From Acetobacteraceae bacterium (GTDB taxonomy: Bacteria > Pseudomonadota > Alphaproteobacteria > Acetobacterales > Acetobacteraceae), in the NCBI GenBank assembly GCA_031291725.1, contig JARLIM010000021.1, positions 1 through 64,000 of the forward strand: 64,000 nt of DNA. Direction: 5' to 3'. Position 1 is the stretch's first letter. Each line of letters starts with the position of its first letter. Position numbers and translations under genes: made by a program. The notes beneath the pieces are model-generated. The model was given only the letters and a program-made list of their open reading frames with translations. It made no database searches and was not told where the DNA came from. This document shows, piece by piece, positions 26,771-35,770 of the stretch.

Positions 26771-29700
26771 TCAGGCCCGCTTCGCTTCGGCTTCGGCGAG
26801 CGGAACCGGGAGGTATTTCACATACTCCTTCGGCACCACCTGCCAGAAATGCGGCAGCGTGCGTTCCCAATCATGCGCCAGCATGCGGGAATAGCGGCTC
26901 TTGGTCTCGTCACCGTGGCGGGCGACCAGTTCGCGCAGGAACTCGGCCCAATGCGGATGCGTCACACGTTGCCATGTCAGCGTATCGGCGTTCACCCGCT
27001 TTTCGAACAGATTGTCCGGGTCGTAGATGAAGGCCTGACCGCCGGTGAAGCCCGCGCCGAAATTGTCGCCAATCGCGCCGAGGATGACCACGTTGCCGCC
27101 GGTCATGTATTCACAGCCATTGGACCCGCACCCCTCGACAACCGCGGTCGCCCCGGAGTTACGCACCGCAAAACGCTCCCCCGCCTGCCCGGCGGCGAAC
27201 AGCGTGCCGGCCGTGGCGCCATAGAGGCAGGTATTGCCGATGATGGTGTTCTCGTTCGAGCGCAGCGTGGAGGACGGCGCCGGACGGATGACGATCTCCG
27301 CGCCCGACAGCCCCTTGCCCACATAGTCATTGGCATCGCCCAGCACTTCCAGCCGCAGCCCCTGCACCGCGAAGGCACCGAGCGACTGACCGGCCGAGCC
27401 ACGCAGACGCACGCCGATATGGCCGGGCTGCAAACCCTTCATGCCGTATTTCTTGACGATGCGATGCGACAGCTTGGTGCCGATGGCGCGATGGGTGTTC
27501 TGGATGTTGTATTCCAGCTGCATCTTCTCGCCATGCTCGAACAAGGCCGCCGCGTCGGCGATCATCTGGGCATCCAGCGTCTCCGGCACCTCGTTGCGGC
27601 CAACCATCGTGCAATAGCGGGCATGCGGGCCAGGATCGGCCTGCACCAGCAGCGGGTTGAGATCGAGGTCGTCGAGATAATCCGAACCCCGGCTGACCTG
27701 TTGCAGCAGATCGGTGCGGCCGATCACCTCGGCCAGCGTGCGCACGCCCAGACCCGCCAGAATGTGGCGCACGTCTTCGGCGATGAAGCTGAACAGGTTG
27801 ATCACCTTCTCCGCCGAGCCGGTGAACTTGGCGCGCATCGCCTCATCCTGCGAGCAGACGCCCACCGGACAGGTGTTGGAATGGCATTGCCGCACCATGA
27901 TGCAGCCCATCGCCACCAGCGAGGCGGTGCCGATGCCGAATTCCTCGGCCCCCAGCATGGCGGCAATCACCACGTCACGCCCGGTCTTGATGCCACCATC
28001 GGTGCGCAGCTTCACCGTGTGGCGCAGGCGGTTGAGCATCAGCACCTGATGCGCTTCCGACAGCCCCATTTCCCACGGAAGGCCTGCATATTTCACCGAA
28101 GTCTGCGGGCTGGCACCCGTGCCACCGGAATGGCCGGAAATCAGGATCGCATCGGCCTTGGCCTTCGCCACACCGGCGGCAATCGTGCCGATGCCGGAGC
28201 GGGCAACCAGCTTCACGCACACCGAGGCGTCGGGGTTGATCTGCTTCAAATCGTAGATCAGCTGCGCCAAATCTTCGATGGAGTAGATGTCGTGATGCGG
28301 CGGCGGTGAGATCAGCGTCACGCCCGGCGTGGAGTGCCGCAGCTTGGCGATCAGGCTGGTCACCTTGAAGCCGGGCAACTGCCCACCTTCACCGGGCTTG
28401 GCACCCTGAGCGACCTTGATCTCGATCTCACGGCAATTGTTCAGATACTCCGCCGTCACGCCGAAGCGGCCGGACGAGATCTGCTTGATCGCCGAGTTGG
28501 CATTGTCGCCATTCGGGCGCGGCAAGGCGCGTTCCGGATCTTCACCGCCCTCGCCGGAGTCAGAGCGCGCACCGATGCGGTTCATCGCAATCGACAGCGT
28601 CTCATGCGCTTCCGGGCTGAGCGCGCCAAGCGAAATACCCGGCGAGATCAGACGCTTGCGGATTTCCGTGATGCTTTCAACCGACTCAATCGGGATCGCC
28701 TTACGGCCTTCCATGCGGAAGTCGAGCAGATCGCGCAACGCAATCGGCTGCTGACGGCGCACGGCGTCGGTGTAGCGGCGATACATCTGGAAGCTGTCAG
28801 ACGCCACCGCCTCTTGCAGCAGATGGATCGCATTGCCCTCGAAGGCATGCGCCTCGCCGGTGCGACGCAGCTTGTAGACGCCACCGACCGGCAATGACGG
28901 CTGCTCGGCATCCCAGGCCTGGGCGTGCAGGGTGAGGATTTTGCGGGCAATGCCTTGCAGACCGATGCCGGAAATCCGGCTCTGCATGCCGGGGAAGAAC
29001 TCGGCCACCAACGCGCGCGACAGGCCGATGGCTTCGAAGTTGCAGCCGCCACGATACGAACTGATCACCGAGATGCCCATCTTGGACATCACCTTGAGCA
29101 AGCCCTTATCGACCGCCTTCTTATAGCGCTGCACCGCCTCCTTCAGCGAGATCGTGCCGAACAGACCGCGACGATGACGGTCGGCAATGCTCTCCTGCGT
29201 CAGATAGGCGTTCACCGTGGTGGCACCCACGCCGATCAGCACGGCGAAGAAATGCACATCCAGGCACTGCGCCGAACGGACATTGAGGCTGGTGAAGGTG
29301 CGCAGCGAGGATTTCACCAAATGCGTGTGCACGGCCGCCGTCGCCAGGATGGACGGGATGGCGCAGCGGCTGGCATCGGAATGCTCGTCGGTCAGCACCA
29401 CATGGGTGGCCCCGGCGCGCACGCCTTCCTCGGCCTGGACGCGAATACGCTCCAGCGCCGCACGCAGACCGGCTTCTCCATCGGCGACCGGGAAGGTGCA
29501 ATCCACTTCGCAGACCGATTTGCCCATCATCGCCCGCATGGCGGCGAATTCGGCGTTGCTCAGCACCGGGCTTTCAAGTTGCAGCAGATGGCACTGGCTG
29601 CGGTCTTCATCGAGCACGTTGCCCAGATTGCCCAGCCGCGTGCGCAGCGTCATCACCCGCGTCTCACGCAGCGAGTCGATGGGCGGGTTCGTCACCTGGC

Positions 29701-31327
29701 TGAAGGCCTGGCGGAAATAATGGTGCAGACCGCGATGCTTGCTCGACAGCACGGCAAGCGGCGTGTCGTCGCCCATCGAGCCCACGGCTTCCTGCGCGTC
29801 TTCCACCATCGGATGCAGGATGACTTCCAGCTCTTCCAGCGAGGTGCCAACCGCCATCTGACGACGGCGCAGCGCCTCGCCCTCATACGTCACCGGCTCC
29901 GGCGCGTCGGTCTTGACGATCTGATCGATCTGGGTGATCGCCTTGGACCATTCGCCGAAGGGCTGACGGGCGGCCAGCATGTCCTTCATCTGATCGTCGG
30001 TGTAGAAGCGCGCGGCATCGAGATCGACGCCGATGCTCTCGCCCGGACCCACGCGGCCCTTCTCGACAACTTCGCTTTCGTCGATCTTGACCATGCCGGT
30101 TTCAGAGCCGACGACGAGCATGCCGCTCTTGGAGATCGAATAGCGCAGCGGACGCAGGCCGTTGCGGTCCAGACCGGCGATGACCCATTTGCCGTCCGTC
30201 GCCGCAATCGCCGCCGGGCCGTCCCACGGCTCCATCACCGCGTTGCAATACAGGAACAGATCGCGATGCGTCTTCGGCATCGTGGCGTCGGCCCCGATGC
30301 TGGACGGGATCATCAGCGCCTTGGCCATCGGGGCGTCGCGACCGGCGCGGATGAGCACTTCGAAGACGTTGTCGAGCGAGGCGGTGTCCGACCCACCGGC
30401 CTGCACGACCGGCTTGATGTCTTCCATGTAGGGATCGAGCGCCGGATCGGACAGCCGGGTTTCGTGGCTGCGCATCCAGTTGATGTTGCCCGAGACCGTG
30501 TTGATCTCACCGTTATGCGCCAGCACGCGGAAGGGCTGGGCCAGCTTCCAGGTGGGGAAGGTGTTGGTGGAATAGCGCTGATGATAGATCGCAAAGCGCG
30601 ACACGAAGCGGGGGTCGAGCAGGTCGGGATAGAAATCCGTCAGGCTCTCGGCCAGGAACATGCCCTTATAGATCAGCGACCGGCAGGACAGCGAGCACAG
30701 ATACAGCACCGGAATCTGCGCCGCGATCGCCTCGTTCTCGATGCGCCGACGGATGACATACAGATCGCGCTCGAAATCCGCTTCGGCCGTGCCGCGCGGG
30801 TTCCAGATCATGATCTGCTCGATTTCCGGCCGCGTCGCATTGGCCTTCTCGCCGATGCACGAGACGTTGATCGGCACCTGACGCCAGCCATAGATGGCAT
30901 AGCCCATGCGCAGGATTTCGCTCTCGACGATCTGACGGCAGCGCTCCTGTGCGCCGAGATCGGTCTTCGGCAAAAACACCTGTCCGATGGCGATCGGGCC
31001 GGGATGCAGCAGATGACCGCTGCGCTGGACGGCATCGGCGAAGAAATCCTGCGGGATTTCGATGTGAATGCCCGCGCCGTCGCCGGTCTTGCCATCGGCA
31101 TCGACCGCACCGCGATGCCAGACGGCCTTGAGCGCGTTGATACCGGCTTCCACCACGTCGCGGCGGGCCTTGCCGTCCAGGGCGGCGACGAGGCCGACGC
31201 CGCAATTCTCGTGCTCCATCGACGGCGTGTAGGTGTCCGCGAGGCGTTTGGCATTCTGCTCCCAGGCGGACATGAATTCCGCGCCGGTTTCACCCGCCAC
31301 GCCCAAACCCTCGTTTTCACCCAACAT
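26771..31327 (-). CDS. gltB: Glutamate synthase (NADPH) large subunit
   Basis: Makes two glutamates from glutamine and 2-oxoglutarate, with GltD. The 1518-residue precursor has a 41-residue propeptide and the catalytic Cys42 in 'ENCGVGLVA', the N-terminal amidotransferase nucleophile. The central FMN domain includes 'PPHHDIYSIEDLAQLIYDLK' and 'GHSGGTGASPQTSVKYAG', and the 3Fe-4S cysteines are in 'CIMVRQCHSNTCPVGVC'. The C-terminal beta-helix domain is present. Start ATG 31327 has a GAAGGAAG site; a frame from 31357 would add ten residues. It forms a cluster with gltD, separated by a DUF2059 gene. Confidence 0.95.
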   Translation of the reverse strand: MLGENEGLGVAGETGAEFMSAWEQNAKRLADTYTPSMEHENCGVGLVAALDGKARRDVVEAGINALKAVWHRGAVDADGKTGDGAGIHIEIPQDFFADAVQRSGHLLHPGPIAIGQVFLPKTDLGAQERCRQIVESEILRMGYAIYGWRQVPINVSCIGEKANATRPEIEQIMIWNPRGTAEADFERDLYVIRRRIENEAIAAQIPVLYLCSLSCRSLIYKGMFLAESLTDFYPDLLDPRFVSRFAIYHQRYSTNTFPTWKLAQPFRVLAHNGEINTVSGNINWMRSHETRLSDPALDPYMEDIKPVVQAGGSDTASLDNVFEVLIRAGRDAPMAKALMIPSSIGADATMPKTHRDLFLYCNAVMEPWDGPAAIAATDGKWVIAGLDRNGLRPLRYSISKSGMLVVGSETGMVKIDESEVVEKGRVGPGESIGVDLDAARFYTDDQMKDMLAARQPFGEWSKAITQIDQIVKTDAPEPVTYEGEALRRRQMAVGTSLEELEVILHPMVEDAQEAVGSMGDDTPLAVLSSKHRGLHHYFRQAFSQVTNPPIDSLRETRVMTLRTRLGNLGNVLDEDRSQCHLLQLESPVLSNAEFAAMRAMMGKSVCEVDCTFPVADGEAGLRAALERIRVQAEEGVRAGATHVVLTDEHSDASRCAIPSILATAAVHTHLVKSSLRTFTSLNVRSAQCLDVHFFAVLIGVGATTVNAYLTQESIADRHRRGLFGTISLKEAVQRYKKAVDKGLLKVMSKMGISVISSYRGGCNFEAIGLSRALVAEFFPGMQSRISGIGLQGIARKILTLHAQAWDAEQPSLPVGGVYKLRRTGEAHAFEGNAIHLLQEAVASDSFQMYRRYTDAVRRQQPIALRDLLDFRMEGRKAIPIESVESITEIRKRLISPGISLGALSPEAHETLSIAMNRIGARSDSGEGGEDPERALPRPNGDNANSAIKQISSGRFGVTAEYLNNCREIEIKVAQGAKPGEGGQLPGFKVTSLIAKLRHSTPGVTLISPPPHHDIYSIEDLAQLIYDLKQINPDASVCVKLVARSGIGTIAAGVAKAKADAILISGHSGGTGASPQTSVKYAGLPWEMGLSEAHQVLMLNRLRHTVKLRTDGGIKTGRDVVIAAMLGAEEFGIGTASLVAMGCIMVRQCHSNTCPVGVCSQDEAMRAKFTGSAEKVINLFSFIAEDVRHILAGLGVRTLAEVIGRTDLLQQVSRGSDYLDDLDLNPLLVQADPGPHARYCTMVGRNEVPETLDAQMIADAAALFEHGEKMQLEYNIQNTHRAIGTKLSHRIVKKYGMKGLQPGHIGVRLRGSAGQSLGAFAVQGLRLEVLGDANDYVGKGLSGAEIVIRPAPSSTLRSNENTIIGNTCLYGATAGTLFAAGQAGERFAVRNSGATAVVEGCGSNGCEYMTGGNVVILGAIGDNFGAGFTGGQAFIYDPDNLFEKRVNADTLTWQRVTHPHWAEFLRELVARHGDETKSRYSRMLAHDWERTLPHFWQVVPKEYVKYLPVPLAEAEAKRA

Positions 31328-31348
31328 CGTCGTCTTCCTTCGCGTCAG

Positions 31349-31376
31349 CCGCAGCACCGCCGGGGCGATGCTGCGG
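31349..31376 (-). other. Hairpin in the gltB leader
   Basis: A perfect 8-bp stem CCGCAGCA and TGCTGCGG with a 12-base loop lies between the DUF2059 stop and the gltB start. It could modulate read-through or translation of gltB. No T run follows on the minus strand. Confidence 0.4.
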
Positions 31377-31388
31377 AATTGTCTTGCT

Positions 31389-31925
31389 TCAGAACTTCAA
31401 GCCACGCTCATGCAGTTCGGTCTGGTGCTTCTGCACCGCGGCGCGGAACACGCGCTGGCTCCACCCCTGCACAACCTGGGTGACCTGCTGGCTGACAACC
31501 GGCACGGTCTTGAGCAGCTTGCTGCCCAGCGGCGTGGAGTAGAAATCCTGCAACCCCTTCAGCTCGGCGGCCGAAAAATTATTCGCCCACGGTTGCAGCA
31601 TCGCCTCGGTCAGTTCCGGCGCGGCCGCGTTGAAATCCGGCATCAGCACGTCATCAACGATCTTGGCCGCATCTTCGACCGACTTGCCGCTGGCCTGAAT
31701 CGTGGCCTGGACGAGTTGCGAACGCATGCCCTGAATCAGCGTCTTCACCTGCTGCGGAATGTTCAACATCTCCGCCATCGCCCGTGCCTGCACCAGGGCA
31801 GCCTTCACTTCCGGCGACACCGCCGGTGCCGGAACCGCGCCCGGCGCCGGCTGCGCCATCACCGGAGCGGCAGCCAACAGACCGCCGATCATCAACGCAC
31901 TTGCAAAAAGACGCATGGGTTTCAT
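31389..31925 (-). CDS. DUF2059 domain secreted protein
   Basis: A 178-residue exported protein. The signal peptide 'MKPMRLFASALMIGGLLAAA' is followed by a cleavage region near 'VMAQ'. The mature part is helical and carries the DUF2059 signature around 'LSAAELKGLQDFYSTPLG'-like residues ('FSAAELKGLQDFYSTPLGSK'). The function of the family is unknown. ATG 31925 has a GGAG site 8 bases upstream; a GTG at 31934 overlapping the gltD stop is the alternative. It sits between gltD and gltB on the same strand, an insertion into the usual gltBD pair. Confidence 0.83.
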   Translation of the reverse strand: MKPMRLFASALMIGGLLAAAPVMAQPAPGAVPAPAVSPEVKAALVQARAMAEMLNIPQQVKTLIQGMRSQLVQATIQASGKSVEDAAKIVDDVLMPDFNAAAPELTEAMLQPWANNFSAAELKGLQDFYSTPLGSKLLKTVPVVSQQVTQVVQGWSQRVFRAAVQKHQTELHERGLKF

Positions 31926-31930
31926 TCCGA

Positions 31931-33367
31931 TCACTCCGCGGCCACCGAAGCGGTGGCGTTACGACGGACATATTCCGCGATTTGCGCGGCGGCGTCACGA
32001 CCATCGCGGATGGCCCAGACCACCAAAGACGCGCCACGCACAATGTCGCCCGCGGCAAACACGCCCGGCAAGCTGGTCATGAAAGTTTTGTTATCCACCG
32101 ACAGCGTGCCCCAACGCGACACTTTCAGTGCCGTTTCACCAAAAGCAGTGGGCAAATCCTCCGGATCGAAGCCCAGCGCCTTGATCACCAGATCGGCGTC
32201 GATGGTGAATTGACCGTTCTCGATCGGCTCGACCGACTGACGGCCCGAGGCATCGGGCAGCCCCAGATGCATCCGCACCGCCCGCACCGCCGAGACGCGG
32301 CCTTCGCCGTGGAACGCTTCGGGGGCGGAGAGCCAGACGAACTCCACACCTTCTTCCTCGGCATTCTTCACTTCGCGCATCGAGCCCGGCATGTTCGCCT
32401 TGTCGCGGCGATAGAGGCACTTCACCGAGGTCGCGCCCTGGCGGATTGCCGTGCGCACGCAGTCCATCGCGGTGTCGCCACCACCGATGACCACCACATT
32501 CTTGCCCGCCGCATTCAGCGTGCCATCGGCATAGGCCGCCACCGTGTCGCCCAGATTGGTGCGGTTGGAGGCGGTCAGATAGTCCAGCGCCGGCACGATG
32601 CCCGCCAGACCGGAACCAGGGCCGCCAATATCGCGCGCCTTGTAGACGCCGGTGGCGATCAGCACCGAATCATGCTGCTTGCGCAGATCGTCAAAGCTCA
32701 GCGCACCGCCAATATCGGCACCCAGATGGAACACCACCCCGCCTTCTTCGAGCAGCTTCCAGCGGCGGATGACGATGTCCTTTTCCAGCTTGAAGCCGGG
32801 GATGCCGTAGATCAGCAGGCCGCCCACGCGGTCATACCGATCGTAGACATGCACCTGAAAGCCCTGCTTGCGCAGCATCTCGGCAGCAGCCAGCCCAGCC
32901 GGACCCGCGCCGACAATGCCCACGGATTGGGCAAGCTCGCGCAGCGGACGCACAGGCTTGACCCATCCATTGTCGAAGGCGGTGTCCGTCACGAAACGCT
33001 CGACCGCGCCGATGGTGACGCTCTCGAAGCCCTTCTCGATGACGCAATTGCCTTCGCACAGGCGATCCTGCGGGCAGATGCGACCGCAGATTTCCGGCAT
33101 GTTGTTGGTGGCCGAGGAGACGTCATACGCCTCTTCCAGCCGCCCTTCCGCCGTCAGCTTCAGCCAATCGGGAATATTGTTGGCCAGCGGGCAGTTCACC
33201 TGACAGAACGGAACACCGCACTGGCTGCACCGGCTGGCCTGACCTTCGGCGCGGCTGGGATCGAAATCCTGATAGATTTCGTCGAAATCTTCCTTACGGA
33301 CCGACGCGGCGCGCTTGTCTGGCGTTTGCTGGTTCAGTCGAACGAATTGCAGCATGCGCTCGGCCAT
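31931..33367 (-). CDS. gltD: Glutamate synthase (NADPH) small subunit
   Basis: Passes electrons from NADPH to GltB. The 478-residue protein has N-terminal iron-sulfur cysteines 'CSQCGVPFCQVNCPL' and 'CGRICPQDRLCEGNC', an FAD fold 'GAGPAGLAAAEML' and an NADPH fold 'GGGDTAMDCVRTA'. The C-terminal 'GVFAAGDIVRGASLVVWAI' is typical. The start at 33367 has a GGGAGA site; the frame from 33385 adds six residues. It is the first gene of the gltD-DUF2059-gltB run. Two inverted repeats lie upstream and may act in its control. Confidence 0.95.
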   Translation of the reverse strand: MAERMLQFVRLNQQTPDKRAASVRKEDFDEIYQDFDPSRAEGQASRCSQCGVPFCQVNCPLANNIPDWLKLTAEGRLEEAYDVSSATNNMPEICGRICPQDRLCEGNCVIEKGFESVTIGAVERFVTDTAFDNGWVKPVRPLRELAQSVGIVGAGPAGLAAAEMLRKQGFQVHVYDRYDRVGGLLIYGIPGFKLEKDIVIRRWKLLEEGGVVFHLGADIGGALSFDDLRKQHDSVLIATGVYKARDIGGPGSGLAGIVPALDYLTASNRTNLGDTVAAYADGTLNAAGKNVVVIGGGDTAMDCVRTAIRQGATSVKCLYRRDKANMPGSMREVKNAEEEGVEFVWLSAPEAFHGEGRVSAVRAVRMHLGLPDASGRQSVEPIENGQFTIDADLVIKALGFDPEDLPTAFGETALKVSRWGTLSVDNKTFMTSLPGVFAAGDIVRGASLVVWAIRDGRDAAAQIAEYVRRNATASVAAE

Positions 33368-33461
33368 CACGCGATCTCCCGACACAAAACACGGCTCAAG
33401 CGCCGCCCGGTTGGCTGATTACGCCAGCTAAGCCGCATGCGCAAAGGGTTTTTCTGTGGTT

Positions 33462-33480
33462 ATGGCAGAATAGCTGCCAT
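33462..33480. promoter_or_regulatory. Inverted repeat upstream of gltD
   Basis: ATGGCAG and CTGCCAT form perfect 7-bp arms around the 5-base spacer AATAG, about 95 bases upstream of the gltD start. This is a candidate operator or leader hairpin. Confidence 0.4.
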
Positions 33481-33482
33481 TT

Positions 33483-33517
33483 AATTCGCAGGGCGCTTAT
33501 GCAGCACCCTGCGAATT
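33483..33517 (-). terminator. Strong hairpin between the NDUFA9-like gene and gltD
   Basis: Perfect 11-bp arms AATTCGCAGGG and CCCTGCGAATT enclose 13 bases, 35 bases past the stop of the NDUFA9-like gene. It may end that transcript, although only a short A/T stretch follows on the minus strand. Confidence 0.5.
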
Positions 33518-33551
33518 GGATATTTCGACGAGAAATAGTCGCAATTCGGAC

Positions 33552-34505
33552 CTATAATCCAAAAACCCCGCCTCCGTCTGGGCGGAACCGGGCCAATTGG
33601 GCCGGGACGATCTGCTCGACCGACGTTGGCACGATCCCCAGATCGGCCAAGCCGGGCAGATCGCCCGCGACATTATCCCGCGCCAGCAGCTTGAGCTGAT
33701 CTCGGGTGAGCAATTTACCGGGCAGATGCTCCAACACAGCCGCCTGAACCCGCGCCACCGCCATTGGAATCGGCACCAGCACGCGCGTGCGTCCGACGAT
33801 ATGCACAATCCATTCCAAAAGCTGACGGAAGCTGTAAATGCGTGGCCCGCCGAGGTCGTAGCACGCGCCTTCGCTGCCGGGCCGGGAGAGCACGGCCATC
33901 ACCGCGGCCGCGACGTCACCGACATAGACGGGCTGAAAGCGGCTGCTGCCGGAGATCACCGGCATGATCGGCGAGCGTGCCGCCATCTCGCCGAATCGAT
34001 TGAAGAACTGGTCCTGCGCACCGAACACCAATGAGGGGCGCAGGATGGTGGCCGTGGGAAACGCCGAGCGCACCGCCGCCTCCCCCGCCGCCTTGCTCTG
34101 CGCATACAGGCTGGGGCTGGCCGCATCCGCCCCGATGGCGGAGATCTGGATCAGACGCCCCACCCCGGCCTGCGCCGATGCACGGGCGATGTTGCCCGCT
34201 CCCTCGGCATGAATGCGCAGAAAATCCCCAACCCGCTTCTCCGCCAGAATGCCAACCAGATTGATCGCCGCCGCCGCCCCCTGCACCGCACGGGCGACCT
34301 GCGCGGGATTGGCGATCGAGGCGGGCCAGGGCAAAATCTGACCGGGCGCGCCGGCAAGCTTCAGATACTCCGCCGCAATCGGGTCGCGCACGGCGATTCG
34401 CACCTGATATCCGGCAGCAGCCAGACGCGGGACGATATAGCGACCGAGGAAGCCGGAGCCGCCGAAGATGGTGGCGATGGGGGCTTGAGTGGGTCCGGAC
34501 ATCAT
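33552..34505 (-). CDS. NAD(P)-binding epimerase-like protein, NDUFA9 type
   Basis: A 317-residue atypical short-chain dehydrogenase. The Rossmann motif 'GGSGFLG' spans residues 15-21, and the sequence 'ILRPSLVFGAQDQFFNRF' and 'QPVYVGDVAAAVMAVL' matches the complex I NDUFA9-like group of alphaproteobacteria. Relatives are linked to respiratory complex I assembly or to sugar/quinone chemistry; which applies here is unknown. The start at 34505 (tandem ATG) has a GGAGAG site. It stands alone, upstream of the tRNA gene and in the opposite direction. Confidence 0.85.
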   Translation of the reverse strand: MMSGPTQAPIATIFGGSGFLGRYIVPRLAAAGYQVRIAVRDPIAAEYLKLAGAPGQILPWPASIANPAQVARAVQGAAAAINLVGILAEKRVGDFLRIHAEGAGNIARASAQAGVGRLIQISAIGADAASPSLYAQSKAAGEAAVRSAFPTATILRPSLVFGAQDQFFNRFGEMAARSPIMPVISGSSRFQPVYVGDVAAAVMAVLSRPGSEGACYDLGGPRIYSFRQLLEWIVHIVGRTRVLVPIPMAVARVQAAVLEHLPGKLLTRDQLKLLARDNVAGDLPGLADLGIVPTSVEQIVPAQLARFRPDGGGVFGL

Positions 34506-34627
34506 GCTCTCCACAAATCTGTTTCTCAGAAGTGGCGCGCCCGCCCCTATCCTCAAGCACTCTGCGGACGACGGCGCGCGACGATATGGATAAAATCAAT
34601 CAATCCAAAAAAATTCCAAAACCCCTG

Positions 34628-34656
34628 TTGACGCCCAAAGCCGTCCGGCCTATCAA
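34628..34656 (+). promoter_or_regulatory. Sigma-70 type promoter of tRNA-Leu
   Basis: TTGACG at 34628-34633 and TATCAA at 34651-34656 are spaced by exactly 17 bases. Transcription would start around 34663, some 30 bases before the tRNA. Confidence 0.7.
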
Positions 34657-34694
34657 CCGCCTCCCGCGCTGCTGGCTTGTCCGGCGGGTCTGAT

Positions 34695-34781
34695 GCCCAG
34701 ATGGCGGAATTGGTAGACGCGCAGGTTTCAGGTACCTGTGACAGTAATGTTGTGGAGGTTCGAGTCCTCTTCTGGGCACCA
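34695..34781 (+). tRNA. tRNA-Leu (anticodon CAG)
   Basis: The 87-base gene folds fully. The acceptor arms are GCCCAGA and TCTGGGC, followed by A and an encoded CCA. The anticodon stem is CAGGT and ACCTG around the loop TTCAGGT, giving anticodon CAG, which reads CUG. A long variable arm, as in leucine tRNAs, follows, and the T loop is TTCGAGT. A promoter precedes it and a terminator hairpin follows. Confidence 0.96.
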
Positions 34782-34822
34782 ACTTTCGCCTGCAGGCGAT
34801 AGGTTGATCGGTGGAAGCAAGC

Positions 34823-34854
34823 AACGCGGCGGGGTTTCCTGACCGCGTTTTTTG
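34823..34854 (+). terminator. Rho-independent terminator of tRNA-Leu
   Basis: AACGCGG and CCGCGTT form a perfect 7-bp stem, directly followed by a run of T up to 34853. It lies about 40 bases after the tRNA. Confidence 0.75.
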
Positions 34855-35034
34855 TTGCCCAGACCATACCCCCATATCGTCAGTCCGAGACGTCGCCAAC
34901 ACCATGAGGGTGACGGGTGATAGCGGCGCACAACCCTGCTGCACCGCAGCGTTCTTGTGACATCGCCCCTCGCCTGATAGACAGCCCGGCCAAACCCCGG
35001 CTCAGCGCAAGCAGCCCTTCGACGGGACAAAACC

Positions 35035-35691
35035 ATGGCCGACCTCGTGCAATTCACCCCCAACGCCACCATTCACCTCTACAAGCACGACCTGCCGGAC
35101 GGCCTGTCGCTCGGCCCGGTGGTGGCGGTGGACACGGAGGCGATGGGACTCAACCCACATCGCGACCGTCTCTGCCTGGTGCAGCTCTCCGGCGGCGACG
35201 GACATGCGCATCTGGTGCAGATCATTCCCGAAAGCCTCGGCGGGCGCGGTTATAACGCGCCCAATCTGGCGCGGATGATGGCCGATCGGGACGTGACCAA
35301 ATTGATGCATTTCGCCCGCTTCGATGTGGCGCTGTTGCAGCATTCGCTGGGCATCACCGTCGGGCCGACGAAATGCACCAAGATCGCCGCCAAGCTGGTG
35401 CGCACCTTCACCGACCGTCACGGCCTGCGCGATCTGTGCCGCGAATTGCTCGGCGTGGACATCTCCAAGCAGCAGCAGACCTCGGATTGGGGGCAGGTGG
35501 AGCTGACATCCGAGCAGCTGACCTACGCCGCGTCCGACGTGCTGCATCTGCATGCTTTGTGGGCAAAACTGGAGGCGCTGCTGATACGTGAGGGGCGGCT
35601 GGAATTGGCGCAGGCCTGTTTCGACTTCCTGCCCGCCCGCTGCCGCCTGGACGTGCTGGGCTATGAAGACCCGGATATTTTTGCCCATTGA
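35035..35691 (+). CDS. nrnC: Single-domain 3'-5' exoribonuclease (RNase D family, NrnC type)
   Basis: A 218-residue DEDDy exonuclease without the HRDC domains of classical RNase D. The motifs are visible: 'VAVDTEAMGL' (Asp and Glu of ExoI), 'HFARFDVALL' (ExoII Asp) and 'YAASDVLHL' (ExoIII Tyr and Asp). In Alphaproteobacteria this short form is NrnC, which degrades the shortest RNA oligonucleotides and takes the place of Orn. An annotation as rnd would also be defensible. It is the first plus-strand gene after the tRNA; kdsD follows. Confidence 0.85.
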   Translation: MADLVQFTPNATIHLYKHDLPDGLSLGPVVAVDTEAMGLNPHRDRLCLVQLSGGDGHAHLVQIIPESLGGRGYNAPNLARMMADRDVTKLMHFARFDVALLQHSLGITVGPTKCTKIAAKLVRTFTDRHGLRDLCRELLGVDISKQQQTSDWGQVELTSEQLTYAASDVLHLHALWAKLEALLIREGRLELAQACFDFLPARCRLDVLGYEDPDIFAH

Positions 35692-35770
35692 CGCGGCTTT
35701 GTAGCTCTTCGTTACAGGTCATCCGGCACAAGCGTGCCTATATCCCAAGCAGACGCGGCAACAGAACACC

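Noticed and set aside
29692-31205. Arginine-rich minus-strand frames inside gltB
   Set aside because: They are alternative frames of the gltB coding strand, with no motif or ribosome site.
28925-31483. 852-codon plus-strand frame opposite gltB
   Set aside because: Antisense to a fully conserved gltB; composition is His/Arg/Gln-rich and shows no domain.
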